In this document: piece after piece, positions 20,321 to 31,335 of the stretch
Position numbering within the stretch: the stretch's first letter is position 1
Layout: the number at the start of each line of letters is the position of its first letter
Source: Atriophallophorus winterbourni
Lineage: Eukaryota > Platyhelminthes > Trematoda > Plagiorchiida > Microphallidae
NCBI GenBank assembly: GCA_013407085.1
Contig: JACCGJ010011011.1
Span: 1-64,000 of the forward strand
DNA: 64,000 nucleotides
Direction of reading: 5' to 3'
Made by a program: the position numbers and the translations under genes
The notes under the pieces: generated by a model
Databases searched by the model: none
What the model saw: only the letters and a program-made list of their open reading frames with translations
What the model was told of the DNA's origin: nothing

Positions 20321-23211
20321 CTAGCCCACAAGCCACACCCTCACGCGCACTTACTGTTAAGCCAGATCTGGCATCACATTGTCCTACCCCTTACCTCATA
20401 TCACCTGATTCATCGCTACACCGAGTCGTATCGATCAAATGTATATATACTAATGCTCAATGTTTAGTCAACAAGCTGGCAGAACTCATTGATATCTGTG
20501 TAGAACAGTCCCCTGACCTTATTGCTGTGACGGAAACCTGGTATCAGCCCAGTATGACGGACAGTGAACTCTCAATCCCTAATATGACACTTTTTCGTCA
20601 TGACCGTGATGGCCCGGGAGGCGGCGTTGCATTGTATTATCACAAGCGCCTCAATGTTAATATCATTGCAGATACTGATCTTTCACTCACAGACACGCTG
20701 TGGTGTTCACTTGACCTGGAATCTGGTGAGAGCTGTACAATTGGGGTTATATATCGCTCACCAACTTCGACCGTCGATCATAATGATGTGTTAGTTGAAA
20801 GACTTCAGCGCATCAGCGCTCGGCCATATGCTCAAATATTGATTATGGGGGATTTCAACCTCCCGCAGCTATACTCGAGAAATCAACACCCAATTACCTC
20901 ACTGGAACACAAATTTCAAGAAGTATTTGATCTAGTCCCCCTGTACAATCACGTTTGCAACCACACACGAATGCGAGGGACAGACCGGCCCTCTGTTTTG
21001 GACCTAGTTTTGACTTCCAACGAATCAGCTATTGAATTAGTACACTATGAAGCTCCATTGGGACGGAGTGACCATGTGATGCTCGTGTTCGATTATGTCT
21101 GCAGTGCATCGAGACACAGTGACGAATCTAAAATCATCCGTAGAGTCGACTTTTGGAGACTCAAGGAAGCACTTTGTGAGCTGAATGATGTTCAACTTGA
21201 TTCTAGTGACTCAAATACACATTATAACTCTCTGATAAACTACCTTCAGATGCAAATCCAGTCGAACTCTCGATATATTCAGAGGAAAGATGTCCACACC
21301 CTCCGTTTCTCTGTTCGCAGCAGAACTAGAAAATGGATTTCATTGAAAAGGCGTGCTTGGGTTACTCATTGCAATAACGTCACCCCTACATCTTGGTTAC
21401 AATTTTGCAGAATACGTAACAGAGTCACCACCCTAATTCGGCAGGACAAAAAACAGTACCAGCAACATATGGTGGAACGAATGGAAGCGAATCCGAAACT
21501 ATTGTACAAAATTGTGAATGACAGAACCAAAGTTAAACCAGGTGTTTTCCCGATCATGACAGAAGAAGGTTTGACTGTCACAGTCCAAGAGACGGCGGAT
21601 GCGCTTGCGTGCTTTTACTCTCAAGTCTACTGCCCTAAAAAGCAATTATTGCATCATGAATTATCAAACACTGTAGAACCACTAACTGAGCCCGTGATCG
21701 ATCAACTGGTGGTAGAGCAACACTTACGTCGATTGAATACAAAGAAATCTCCCGGGGAGGACAATATTACCCCAGCGATTCTTCATGTGTGTTATAGAGA
21801 GCTTTCAAATAGCTTAGCTGCAGTTTTCATCCAGAGTCTTGGTGAAGGTTTTGTTCCTTTGGCTTGGAAAGCGGGTGTGGTAACACCAATTTACAAAGGT
21901 GGCAGTCGTTCTGACGCAGCAAATTACAGACCTGTAACGATGCTACCATGTATTTTAAAAATTATGGAGCGCATTATATCTGAATGTATTGTGGGTCAGC
22001 TTGAAGCACGAGGTCTTTTGTCAGCAGCGCAACACGGGTTCCGCCGGACCAGATCTTGTCTTTCGAATTTACTGATCACACTAAATGATTGGACGATGTC
22101 GCTTGATCAAGGCTATACGGTACATGCTTGTTATATTGATATTTCAAAGGCTTTTGACAAGGTCGACCACAGCTTGCTTCTGCAAAAGCTAGTGCGATAT
22201 GGAATAACAGGTAACTTACTATCGTGGCTAACAAATTATCTGACCGATCGGCACGTGCGAGTTCGCGTTGACGGAGTATTGTCGAAAAGTATCGATGTCA
22301 CGAGCGGGGTGCCTCAAGGTTCAGTGCTCGGACCTATTCTTTTCCTCTTATATATAAATGATATAACTGAAATAGTGCGATGCAAGCTCGTTCTTTTTGC
22401 GGATGACATTAAAATATGGAAGCAAATCCGCTCTAATGAAGATTGTTTAATGCTGCAAAACGACTTGGATGCTATGTATCTCTGGTCTCTAGAGAATCAA
22501 ATGCCTTTCAGCCTACGTAAATGTCATATGTTACAGCTTGGCCGTAACTACGAATATACATACCATCTAGGCCACGATATCCTAAATTGGACCACCGCTG
22601 AAAAGGACCTCGGAATTTGGATAACTAATAACCTGAAACCGAGTATGCATTGTAGAAAAGTGTTTAATCGGGCATGTGGTATATTAGGAATTCTGAGAAG
22701 AATTTTCGGACGGTTCTCACCCAAAACAATTCCTCGAATTTTAAATACTTACATCCATCCAACGATGGATTATTTGATCCCAGCCTGGGCACCGTGGTTG
22801 CGCAAAGACATCGAGATCCTGGATCGAATATACCACAAAGCTACAAAGTTAGTTGAAGGGATGCAGCGGGTCCCGTATCAAGAGCGAATGGCCATCCTTG
22901 GTTTGCGTGATTTTACACGAAGACGAATGAGGATCGACCTGATTCTGGCTTACAAGATACTGCGGATCGAAAACCATCCGCTTAGCGAACTAATAAAAGT
23001 AAACTCCCCTCGAAATACACGCAGTCACTCGTGTTGCCTCGAAATACCGCACTCAAGACTTGATTGCCGTCGCTATTTCTTCTCTGTGCGTATCTGCTTT
23101 CTATGGAATGCGCTACCGCAAGATATTGTGAATGCAACGACAATTGATGTTTTCAAATCGAAATTGGATGCATACGTCAAACAAAACCCTGAATTTGGCC
23201 CGGTGTGTTGA
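20164..23211 (+). CDS. CR1 ORF2: APE endonuclease-reverse transcriptase, intact
   Basis: Open without a stop for 1015 codons in the -1 frame relative to ORF1. No ATG occurs between 20164 and the endonuclease domain, so translation probably comes by frameshift near 20230. Endonuclease: KCIYTNAQCLVNKL, TETWY (catalytic Glu), GDFNLP, DLVLTSNES and SDHVML (Asp, Asn and His of the APE active site). RT: KSPGEDNITPAIL, QHGFRRTRSC, YIDISKAFDKVDH (motif A), GVPQGSVLGPILFLLYIND, and FADDIKIW (motif C, both Asp present). The C-terminal region has EKDLGIW, RIFGRFSPKT and CFLWNALPQDI, standard in CR1 elements. Target-primed reverse transcription needs both activities, and both look intact. This is the only copy in the window that could be active. 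Confidence 0.93.
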   Translation, partial: DTLAAGGGRRQRSHRNGSNQYIKKRSGSGSNRVGPSTSYTEQNVDSNCWSAITSPQATPSRALTVKPDLASHCPTPYLISPDSSLHRVVSIKCIYTNAQCLVNKLAELIDICVEQSPDLIAVTETWYQPSMTDSELSIPNMTLFRHDRDGPGGGVALYYHKRLNVNIIADTDLSLTDTLWCSLDLESGESCTIGVIYRSPTSTVDHNDVLVERLQRISARPYAQILIMGDFNLPQLYSRNQHPITSLEHKFQEVFDLVPLYNHVCNHTRMRGTDRPSVLDLVLTSNESAIELVHYEAPLGRSDHVMLVFDYVCSASRHSDESKIIRRVDFWRLKEALCELNDVQLDSSDSNTHYNSLINYLQMQIQSNSRYIQRKDVHTLRFSVRSRTRKWISLKRRAWVTHCNNVTPTSWLQFCRIRNRVTTLIRQDKKQYQQHMVERMEANPKLLYKIVNDRTKVKPGVFPIMTEEGLTVTVQETADALACFYSQVYCPKKQLLHHELSNTVEPLTEPVIDQLVVEQHLRRLNTKKSPGEDNITPAILHVCYRELSNSLAAVFIQSLGEGFVPLAWKAGVVTPIYKGGSRSDAANYRPVTMLPCILKIMERIISECIVGQLEARGLLSAAQHGFRRTRSCLSNLLITLNDWTMSLDQGYTVHACYIDISKAFDKVDHSLLLQKLVRYGITGNLLSWLTNYLTDRHVRVRVDGVLSKSIDVTSGVPQGSVLGPILFLLYINDITEIVRCKLVLFADDIKIWKQIRSNEDCLMLQNDLDAMYLWSLENQMPFSLRKCHMLQLGRNYEYTYHLGHDILNWTTAEKDLGIWITNNLKPSMHCRKVFNRACGILGILRRIFGRFSPKTIPRILNTYIHPTMDYLIPAWAPWLRKDIEILDRIYHKATKLVEGMQRVPYQERMAILGLRDFTRRRMRIDLILAYKILRIENHPLSELIKVNSPRNTRSHSCCLEIPHSRLDCRRYFFSVRICFLWNALPQDIVNATTIDVFKSKLDAYVKQNPEFGPVC
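20230..20267 (+). promoter_or_regulatory. probable -1 ribosomal frameshift signal (slippery heptamer + hairpin)
   Basis: A AAA AAC at 20230-20236 sits in the correct phase of ORF1 (codons TCA AAA AAC), so a -1 slip enters exactly the ORF2 frame. After a 6-nt spacer comes a 10-bp hairpin, GGTCCGGCTC (20243-20252) against GAGTCGGACC (20258-20267), with one G-U pair and loop AAACC. The ORF1 stop is 82 nt downstream. ORF2 has no ATG near its start. Heptamer, phase, spacer, stem and lack of an ORF2 start all fit programmed -1 frameshifting. The site recurs in CR1 copy F (54053-54085, - strand). Confidence 0.75.
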
Positions 23212-23417
23212 AGCAACACGAACCCAGAAAAATATTACCAATGTGATTTTGATTAAATTTTTCATTTGCCAATATTGTATCCAAGGGTAAGTGGAAAGCA
23301 TAGCTTTTTATCACCATAAAAGCTTGATCTTGATTCCATATTTTAACATAATCGGCGAAAAAGTATCAATTTATACCCTTCCGCACTACATCATTCATAT
23401 GCACCAAGAACACAAGG
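23212..23417 (+). other. CR1 3' UTR and flank
   Basis: Downstream of the ORF2 stop the sequence is AT-rich, with AATATT repeated at both ends of a possible weak fold (23232-23277). I do not see the TTATGGTT...AACCATAA hairpin found in other CR1 copies. The element end and any target duplication are not resolved. Confidence 0.35.
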
Positions 23418-23487
23418 AGCCACGTGCAGTCCTTGATTGTGCAGCACGGCATGAATCCAGGCTTGTGATTTCATACATACCATAGTT
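23418..23487 (+). repeat. R1 SINE-like repeat, 3' fragment with tail
   Basis: Reads gccacgtgcagtccttgatt, then atgaatccaggcttgtgatt and a CATACATACC tail. Only the last 70 bp of R1 remain. Confidence 0.6.
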
Positions 23488-23850
23488 CCCGGCCGTGTCG
23501 GATTAGACTTAGAGTAAATTTAATTTCAGTCCGGCAGTCTATTCAAACTTTACTGCACCAACAGTTTTTCCTTTACATTGTCCGGTTAGTCAGGCTTAAG
23601 TTTACAGCCTCAAGCTGTTTAGGCTTTCTAATTTGATTCGATACGTGCATCGATCGCGAAAAATTCCGGTGAAATTTGTAAACAAATAAACGCTATTGAT
23701 TCATAATTTGGCCTTGAACGATTAATGAACGAGCACATGGTGAGATGAGGTTCCGGTGAGAAATGTCGCACGGTTTTATTGGTTCCACGTGAATGACCTT
23801 GAGACAGAATCGAGCAAGGCAACTATTTATAAAAAATGCTCATTTGTATG

Positions 23851-23940
23851 CACCTCCATCACACACCCCTCGACCGGTTTCGTGCTGTTTGCACTCAATA
23901 GGCAGGGAACGTACGCTCAGGATCCGCATGCCTTAAGGGA
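23851..23940 (-). repeat. hammerhead-type unit with mutated core
   Basis: On the - strand: GCATGCGGATCCTGAG, then CTATTGAG where CTGATGAG is expected, an intact stem II (GTGCAAACAGCAC) and CGAAACCGGTC. Two core substitutions should abolish cleavage. The flank matches copies 2147-2188 and 4143-4184. Confidence 0.6.
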
Positions 23941-24447
23941 TGGTATACAAGCTGTGCTTGTAAACTACCTGTTCTAGATTGGTCGTACCAGCCTTACCCA
24001 TCAGTGGCTTACAAGCACAACTATTTATACATAGCTATTCATTTAGATAGGGCTGGCATGGCTGAAAAGTGATTTCTGATAAAATTCTAAAGTCGAGTAA
24101 TATAGAGAGAGGTCTTTCTTATTTCGATAAAATAACAAATAAATGGCTGTTGAGCCTTAGTGGTCAAAATTGGGAACGTTCAAACCATTTGAAAATACAT
24201 ATGGTGAATAACTCGCCATAGCTTAACAAGTAGATCCAGACTTCCAAACTTCACAATGATAAACCTCTGGTGCTTGCTCATACCTCGAAGAAGCAAGTGT
24301 TTTAAATTGAAAGGTGTGCTTCATAGCTACGTTGATCCCTAAATTCGAAGCATTCATCAATTTCAACGTAACATGGAACGAATAGTTTTGAGGACTATGC
24401 GGCTGTTTAGTTATTTTTAAACTTTATTTTGTGTCAAATCTCCGTTT
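23941..24447. other. anonymous spacer
   Basis: No recognised gene. Text near 23975-24025 (ttggtcgtaccagccttac) resembles 10980-11025, a flank of the degenerate hammerhead units. Confidence 0.4.
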
Positions 24448-24942
24448 ATGAATACCGAGTGTATTCGCATTACCCTTACTGTTTCTGACCGTTTCACTTC
24501 CACTCCTAAAAACTTTCCACGTGCCAACTCCAGCCTTAGAAACGACGGTGCTGATCATGTTGGAACATCTATTCGCGAGATCACATATCACTTTTTGAAA
24601 GCACACACCTCTTCCCACATCGGAGACTTGAATGCCAGAACTCTCAGACAGATAGGCCAGCAAGCTACATTGGCTCTTACTTTACATAGTCTTACTATTG
24701 ATGCTTGCTATTTGTCGGAAACGCGATTATGTGATACGTCTGTAATCACAGAACTTACACCTCCAAACATTTCGACTCGCTACATTTTGCAGTGCTCCGG
24801 TGATTCCGTAGCTGATATTTCAGAACAGGAGGGTGTTGGTGCGGTGCTGAATTCACACGCAAGATCCTTTCTAATTGATTGGATCCATTGCAATAGCGGA
24901 ATGTGCGCAGTTAGACTAACCATTAATTTCAAACCCAACTGA
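24448..24942 (+). pseudogene. RTE-like LINE: endonuclease N-terminal half, open
   Basis: 164 codons without a stop. It reads IGDLNARTLRQIGQQATLAL, ACYLSETRL (catalytic Glu), ELTPPNISTRY, SGDSVADISEQEGVGAVLN, and SFLIDWIHCNSGMCAVRL. This is the start of the RTE AP-endonuclease (IGTLNVRTLRQxGQQ ... CxxETR ... GVGxxLS). The second half of the endonuclease (GDFN, SDH) and the whole RT are missing; the sequence jumps to post-RT text at about 24985. Confidence 0.85.
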
Positions 24943-24984
24943 AAAGCTTTAAATAAGAAATGCTTGTAGCAACATTCGACCAAA

Positions 24985-25420
24985 CATGCGTGAAACTGTA
25001 GATTGTTTTACGTATCCCGGAAGTTGTATCAATAATTCTGCACCCTTGAATGACAAGGTTTTGGCACGCATTTCTAAGTGGACCATAGCGTCCCGCAATC
25101 TAGAAAGAACATAAATTTGGGAGACGCGATGACGCGGTACTAATGTTGATATAAAGACGAAGGTTAACCTGCACAAGTTATGCTGGTGGAATCACGTTTT
25201 ATAGATGCCGAAACTGATTGGCGTAAATATCGTGTTGGCTGAACCACCACATGACATAGTCAGATAAAAACTCTTACTAGCAACCTTTCCCAAGTCAGCG
25301 CAGCGCGTCTTTAGTGCTGGGGTCACCACGATCAAATGCCGTCATTGATTACACTTCTGGGTATGTCCTGAAAGCATGTTCCATGGCGGTGTCGCACTAA
25401 GCATCATCTTGGGGTGCCTG
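24985..25420 (+). pseudogene. RTE-like LINE: post-RT remnant joined to the endonuclease piece
   Basis: Broken + frames read DCFTYPGSCINNSAPLNDKVLARISKW and then TNVDIKTKVNLHKL, matching RTE post-RT text (xFxYLGSCIxxxG...ARIxKAR). With 24448-24942 it forms an RTE copy that has lost about 1.5 kb internally. Many stops. Confidence 0.65.
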
Positions 25421-25472
25421 CTTAATCTTGTATAAAGTCAAGTGAAGTGACGAGAAAAGCTTGTTGTAATGC

Positions 25473-25915
25473 ATGGCAGTAAAAGCTGCAAAGAAGCTTT
25501 CGTGCTGATATTGATCTATTCGTTCACGAAACTTCCTTGAATGTGTGTCCCATTCGAGGTGTAGACAACACATCTTAGTGTGCTTGTATTTGCTGTTCTA
25601 TTGATGTGGTTGCTATTGGTTCCCGTCCCTCCCTTTTGTTCATGGTTGTATGGCGGCCTTCCGTTCATGCTACCGGTGTAATGGTGCACCGGTTGATGAT
25701 CGTAGTAACGTTACACAACCCGCTTCATTAATTTGAATATTGACATTAATGCAAATTTTCAATCAAAAATCGCTGAATCCACACCCCAGCGTTAGGATAC
25801 TCGATAACAGACGTACTAATTTCTTGGATCAAATGTATTTGGAAGGCTTGTAATTTTTACTTCGCCCTACAAAAGTGACCGCATTCAGTGCACGCGAATT
25901 TGTTAATTTACAGGT
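25473..25915 (+). repeat. unclassified 440-bp repeat, copy 1
   Basis: Almost identical in order to 50702-51147, starting at a catggcagt(a/t)aaagctgcaaag text and ending at ttgttaatttaca. It has no coding frame, no terminal repeats that I can see, and no similarity to the LINEs here. Both copies lie immediately beside a CR1 3' end on the - strand. Confidence 0.7.
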
Positions 25916-25997
25916 ATGACCTACTCTCGAGTAGTTGAAAAACCGGTGACGAGTCCCAACGTATTTCAACAGAATATGCAACATCTTTAATTAAAGA

Positions 25998-26052
25998 TAT
26001 ATGGTTGAAAAAGTAATTCACTCCACAATAACCACAGAGTCAAAGTGTAAGC

Positions 26053-26084
<32 letters not shown>

Positions 26085-28480
26085 TTGATTAAAGCGCGTG
26101 GTAAGGATCGTCAAAGCAATGCGACACCTACGAAGTATGGCTGGGGTATTTTTGTCTTCGCCAGGGGACTTCTTTTCGTTCAGTTGACATGGTACCCGCC
26201 GAATCATGTATTCATTTACAGTCATCTCACTTATTAATCCAATATATGGCGAATTTAGTAAAACCGGATATGGGATACAACACATAGGATTGAAGACAAG
26301 TGAGTAAGACTTTGCTAAAGCATCGGCGGTATATTGAGCGGAGTGAATCAATCCATTTATGTTTTGTACAGAGAATATGCCTTGTTTGATATTTGATCGC
26401 TCATTTATTATCTTGTAGCGAAGCTTAGGATTCTTTCAGATATTCTTACGCAAGTTCTATTGGAACTGCATGCGATCTTCTCTTACAAGAGTCCTGATAA
26501 GAGTATGTATCTCACAAAATTGCCGTACCAAACTTCTTAAGAGATACCCAAAAGACCCTCTCTTTATAGCTAACCATTTTTTAGTTATACTCTGGATAAA
26601 AACTGGTAGTTGTTGTTGAATTTGTGTGGTATACAACTCGCGTTTGCGTCAATCTTCAAATTCAAATAATTTAGAAATATTTTGTGATATAATCCAGAAT
26701 CCATGAAATTAAACTCCTGCATACATCCTGGAGACTGATTTCTAAGGATTGAAATTGTATTTTCCTGATGAATTTTGTTTGTTCGCTCACTCGTTCCGCA
26801 CTACATACATAATTTAAGGCAAGCACCGCATGGTCACTCTTTCCCAGTAGTGACAGGTATTGTATATCATCTACCGCGGTTGCTTCCCTCATTAAGATAA
26901 GGTCAAGCTTTGAAGGTTTAGTCAAGACCCCGTCTGCGAGTTTGCTGATCAATGTGATTGTGCAGTGAATCAATTTCGATAACCTCCTCGAATTTATGTT
27001 CAAACGAATGCAGGGAGTGTTCCCTTCTTGAAAACAGATGCGGTAGATAAAAATCGCCCATGATCATCAATTGAGTAGTCTGGCAGTTTGTGATGTATTG
27101 CAGGGATTCGATTAGTTCAGTTCATGAAAAAAAGCTTTCATTTCAGTGGTAAATGATGCTGATCGTACATTCATCTTCATTCATAAAATTTAATGAACAC
27201 CACATCGTATCAGGTAGGCTGAGGTCAGGATTATCGAGTATGTTATACTACGCTAAACTTTCATGAAAGTAGACTGCAACTCTACCGCCGGATCTTACGC
27301 AATCGCGACGGAGTAGTGACATTTTCGGAATCGAGAGTTCAGCGTCAGTCATGTAGGGATGGAACCAAGTATCTGTAACTGCAACAAAATCGGGTGAAAG
27401 TGTGTCACAAAGCTCGCATAGTTCAGCTAATTTGTTGGTTAAACACTGAGCATTCGTATTTTTGTACTTCATCGTATTTATCTTACAACATGCAGGATCG
27501 TGCAATGTAGCTATTGGTCCGATCCTTGACGAGTCAGAATGCTCTAGTATTTTCGAGTTATCGCATGATATTCAGTTTGAACAGCATCACTAGGCGTTGA
27601 TGGGTTGGTACTATCCGTTTGCTTCCTTTAGGCTATTACCCTAGGTAAGCTCAACTTGACGTTTTTGAGAAGGTTTCTTCTATTAGATTTCCTTTCACAT
27701 TTAATACTGTCGGTCATTTCGGTTGTCAAGACGGTTAGCTTTTAAGGGCTAGGACCTTGACCTTTATAGTTAGCAGACCGCGGTATCCTTAAAACATCCA
27801 CAAGTATGGCTTTTTAATACCGATTGGTTCGGCTAGCTATTTTAACTATTTGTGATGGTGCTCAGACTTTCCTTGAGAAGATACGTCAGCAGCATCTTCC
27901 GGAACGCCTAGAAATACAATACTTCTAGGATTATTTTATTCTCGAAATTTCTTCGATGACTTTCGCTCCCACCATGATAGATCTGAATGGATACGACATA
28001 TAGAATCTGGAACACCTCCAAGACGATAAGCATTTAAGAGTACGTTTTCCACGTTCTCCGTAGATTGCAGCGTTATTCGTCAGAGGCGAGAATCATTTTT
28101 GTGAAGAGAATTCGGGCGGCGGTTCAGCCGATTTATTGATGAGGGAGTAACTGTGACTAGTCCTGTCTGACAACAATCTTTATACCACTCAACTAAGTCA
28201 TGTTTTTGCTTAGCATCGAACATCGTTCCCCATGACTCGGTCACGTTGGTACCTATAACACTAAGGTCTATACCCGCGGATTTTCGTTTATAACTTTTAG
28301 AACTGGTTTTGCTGAGTCCCTTCTTGTTTGCGCTACGAGAGTGGTATATCCAGAATGCTGACTTCGAGGGGACTCCAACAAGATATAATATATCCAAGTA
28401 CGTGTAAGTGTAAGAACAGTATATGCTGATAATCAGGAGCTCAAAATAACGAAACCGCACGGCACGTATTAACATGGATG
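25998..28480 (-). pseudogene. CR1 copy E: ORF1 and endonuclease with most of the RT deleted
   Basis: From high to low coordinate on the - strand: ORF1 RRM text (DLSVIGTNVTESWGTMFDAKQKHDL; 28080-28310), a degraded ORF1/ORF2 junction (near 27550), endonuclease start TDTWFHPYMTDAELSI (27248-27505), SKLDLILMREA and LGKSDHAVLALNY (26671-27003). The linker follows, then RT entry KKSPGEDKNTPAIL near 26190. Then it jumps to a (TA)n tract and a 3' hairpin TATGGTT...AACCACA at 26000-26035. Palm motifs A to C are absent. Stops and frameshifts throughout. Confidence 0.8.
26055..26082. repeat. (TA)n microsatellite in a CR1 3' region
   Basis: About 14 TA units directly upstream (on the - strand) of the CR1 3' hairpin. 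Copies G and H have (TA)n at the equivalent place. Confidence 0.85.
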
Positions 28481-28529
28481 TACGTCACAATCGTATGATT
28501 TTGTCACGTTCCATATTATTTCGAGTGAC

Positions 28530-28818
28530 TAAAAAGTCCGATTCGGGAGGAACAATCTCTCCCGTGGCGATAGACATTACTCGGTCGATCGGCGTCAGTT
28601 AAACGACGACGGTGTCATCTGAGTTCAGTAGCCAAGAGCTGTAACTGCTCCTCCCCAGCTTGCAGACGACGCTTCACACAATGCCACCAATGTGAGCGGT
28701 CAAGAGCAAGTTCTTCCCAAATCGCTAGGTTAATGCCAAGAGTTTTCATATCTTTGTGCAAGCGCGGTCTGCCTAATAGTCGACTTACTGATTTCAACTC
28801 GCCATAGAGTAGATTCAA
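28530..28818 (-). pseudogene. RTE-like LINE 3' end, copy 2
   Basis: Reads LLYGELKSVSRLLGRPRLHKDMKTLGINLAIWEELALDRSHWWH on the - strand (in segments, partly shifted). Same tail as 14480-14940 and 36790-37190. It abuts the 3' hairpin of CR1 copy A, and the same adjacency occurs at copy B, so the two loci share a duplication. Confidence 0.8.
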
Positions 28819-28822
28819 GATT

Positions 28823-30190
28823 CGATATTTATGGTTGAAAATGCAATTAACTTTGCAATAACCATAAATCGTTTTGCATGCGATCCTTTCTTACAAAGCA
28901 AGTGAAGTGATTCTGTATCGTACAGAAAGATTTCCAGGTGGCTTTCCTGTCAAGATTTTTATGAGTGGCAGAGAAATCGCTTATTTGGGCCTAACATTTC
29001 TTAGTTCAACATCTGGTAACAAACTGGTAACTGTAGTCGCATTTGTGAAGTATATAACTCCAGTTTTCGTCAAATTTTGAATTAAAATAATTTCAGAATG
29101 TATTGCAATGTGACCTAGTATCAAGGTAATCGAAATCTTGATAGTTTCCATTCCGAAGGTTGATATTTGAAAAGTAAAATAATCTTTTCAGTAAAACTTC
29201 TCTCCGGTCGATCAGTCTTTTTAGCACAATGGAAGTAATCAGTGACAAGCATCACATCATCCCAGGGGATCCAGGGGATGTATGGTTAATGCCGCGGTTG
29301 AGTCACAAGTTAATGTTGAAAACATTTCAAAGCAGCGTCTGCGAGTTGGATGGTGAATACGATTATACAAGTGTGCAGGATATCTTAACTCGTTAAAAAC
29401 ATATTCAGACGTCTGCAAGGAGTGTACCCTTGTTTAATACATACCCATGAGATTAAATCGCTCATAATCAACAATTGAGCAGTTAGTCTAGATTAGACAC
29501 AAGGACTTGATTAATTTATCATCAATTTTATTATTTAAACAACTGCACTGTTAGTGCTGGTGTAACAGAGATATCGCTTCGACTCGCAATAATTCTGACC
29601 TTTGTAGTTTGTGAGCAACATTTTAACTAACATCTGGTCCATTCCTTTTTTACTCCTGGATACCGGATTAAAACACTCAACTATGGGGGCAGTTTACGCG
29701 AAGTATTCTCATCATTTCCACCGTGTAAAGCTACATCTCTATCGTGTTGAATTGTCGAGACAATTGTATTTTTATCACTCATAGACGGTTTGAGTGACTT
29801 CTGATGATTTCGAAAACAATTGTCCAAACTTGCTATTTGAGAATCCATCTTAGCATCACCTGGCGTATCTGTGACTGTTTCGCAATGCCCTTTAACTTGA
29901 CAAGCGCTACAAACGTAGCACACGCCGGGGAAATCAACCTTGCTATCAATCGATACAATTTGTTGTGCTTAGGCTTCATCACAGTTCGCATATACTTTAC
30001 AAAGTCAGCCAAAAATTTGAAGTCGTGAGCTCTCACCCGTACAATTTTGTTGCACAGTTATCACACAACGACGGTCTTTTTTGTTTTGGTCATTCTTCCT
30101 GTTTTTGTTACGATCAGGTCAGTGTGCTTCATTAGTACACTTGGTTGTTTATCGATCGGTGGCTATTGGTAGAGTGAACTAAAAAATGCG
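28823..30190 (-). pseudogene. CR1 copy A: 5' region, partial ORF1, endonuclease, no RT
   Basis: Begins near 30190 with CTCGCATTTTTTAGTTCACT, shared with copies B (34591) and C (59556). It then reads ORF1 N-terminal text (CYVCSACQVKG, ASLDNCFRNHQKSLKPS). Next it skips the RRM region (a deletion of about 780 bp relative to B). It continues with endonuclease remnants (VMLVTDYF) and linker text, and ends in hairpin TTATGGTT...AACCATAA at 28829-28867. There is no RT domain. It is a decayed, internally deleted copy. Confidence 0.75.
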
Positions 30191-30335
30191 AGATATTCAG
30201 AACTCAGAACTCAGAATGTTTTATGATAGAAAAAGCAGTAAGCTTAACAATAACCATAGGATGAAATGTATATGGAGTAAATTACAAAATCTCTCAAAAA
30301 TCAAGAGAGACATTCCCCCATACCGCATAGTTTTC
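30186..30335 (-). repeat. 137-bp CR1 (M-family) 3' end with (TCTGAGT)n tail
   Basis: On the - strand: atgcggtat ... tcctatggttattgttaagc ... then attctgagttctgagttctga. It is 5'-truncated. The same piece sits at 59416-59555 between copies H and C, in the same relative order, so the two loci share this junction. Confidence 0.75.
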
Positions 30336-30402
30336 AACATTCAAGATTTATGGTTGAAAAGCAATTAACTTTACAATAACCAAAAGTGGGACTATAGTTT
30401 AC

Positions 30403-30426
30403 AAATATTATATATATATATATAGA

Positions 30427-30471
<45 letters not shown>

Positions 30472-30474
30472 GTA

Positions 30475-30507
<33 letters not shown>

Positions 30508-30525
30508 CTATATATATATATAAAC
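30403..30525. repeat. imperfect (AT)n tract, about 120 bp
   Basis: Long AT-dinucleotide tract in the 3' UTR of CR1 copy G. It is self-complementary and expanded relative to the short (TA)n at the same place in copies E and H. Confidence 0.9.
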
Positions 30526-31335
30526 AAAATCAATAACGACGTATATAGTTTATGAATAGTTGGGTGCAAAATTTGGATTAGGCTCTCATTTATCGTCAAG
30601 TTTCGATTTGAATGTAGATACAACTGTTTTGAGATTAACCAAATCGCAAGAAGAAATTAAAAAACGCAAAGTTAATGAAAATCCTGCGGCAGTTTCCGTT
30701 TAAAAATTGGCATTAAAAGAAAAAATTGCAACCATTACCACGGCTGTTGCTGGAGTTCGAAGGTGGAATAATACGTCCAGGGGGCGGGAAACAGTATTAA
30801 GTATTTGTATGCGAGGATGAGATCACCTCGCATTCTCCTTCGTGCAAGTGACCTCAGCTCCAGTCGTCTGAGTCGCCCGGCGGATGGCATAACTTTGATT
30901 CAAATGACGAGCTTAGAAGCTCTCTTATATATGCGGCATAGTCTAGAGCCGGGTGTATATATGTCTCATTATGAGAGGAAATCACCCCGAGGAAAAACGT
31001 CCAAATATCCGCCGTAACATGCCGAGCAGCCGAGATGCGCTTTGGTAAACGGCTCCGCATGTTAGACCATTTTTCAAACTACCGCAAATCCGAACACCCA
31101 GGTCCTTTTCTTCTTCGGTGTACTCCAGGTTTCTGTTGCCGAGCTTGTATTGATAAGAAAAGCCAAGGTCACGACCGATCTGAATGATGTTCGACTTTTG
31201 CATATTTAATGACAGTTTATTTTTGCATGACAAGTTGTATAAAGCATTCAAATCGTTTTGCAGCAAAATACAATCATCGGCATTGCTGATTCGCCTCCAT
31301 ACATTTATATCGTCAGCAATCAATACCATCTCACA

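Noticed and set aside
23232..23277. 3' hairpin for the intact CR1
   Set aside because: Only AATATT and AATG/CATT pairings are possible in AT-rich DNA; too weak to call.
28874..29080. 68-codon frame (also 36502-36723, opposite strand) as a conserved small protein
   Set aside because: It is antisense to the CR1 endonuclease-RT linker, and its conservation comes from duplication of copies A and B.
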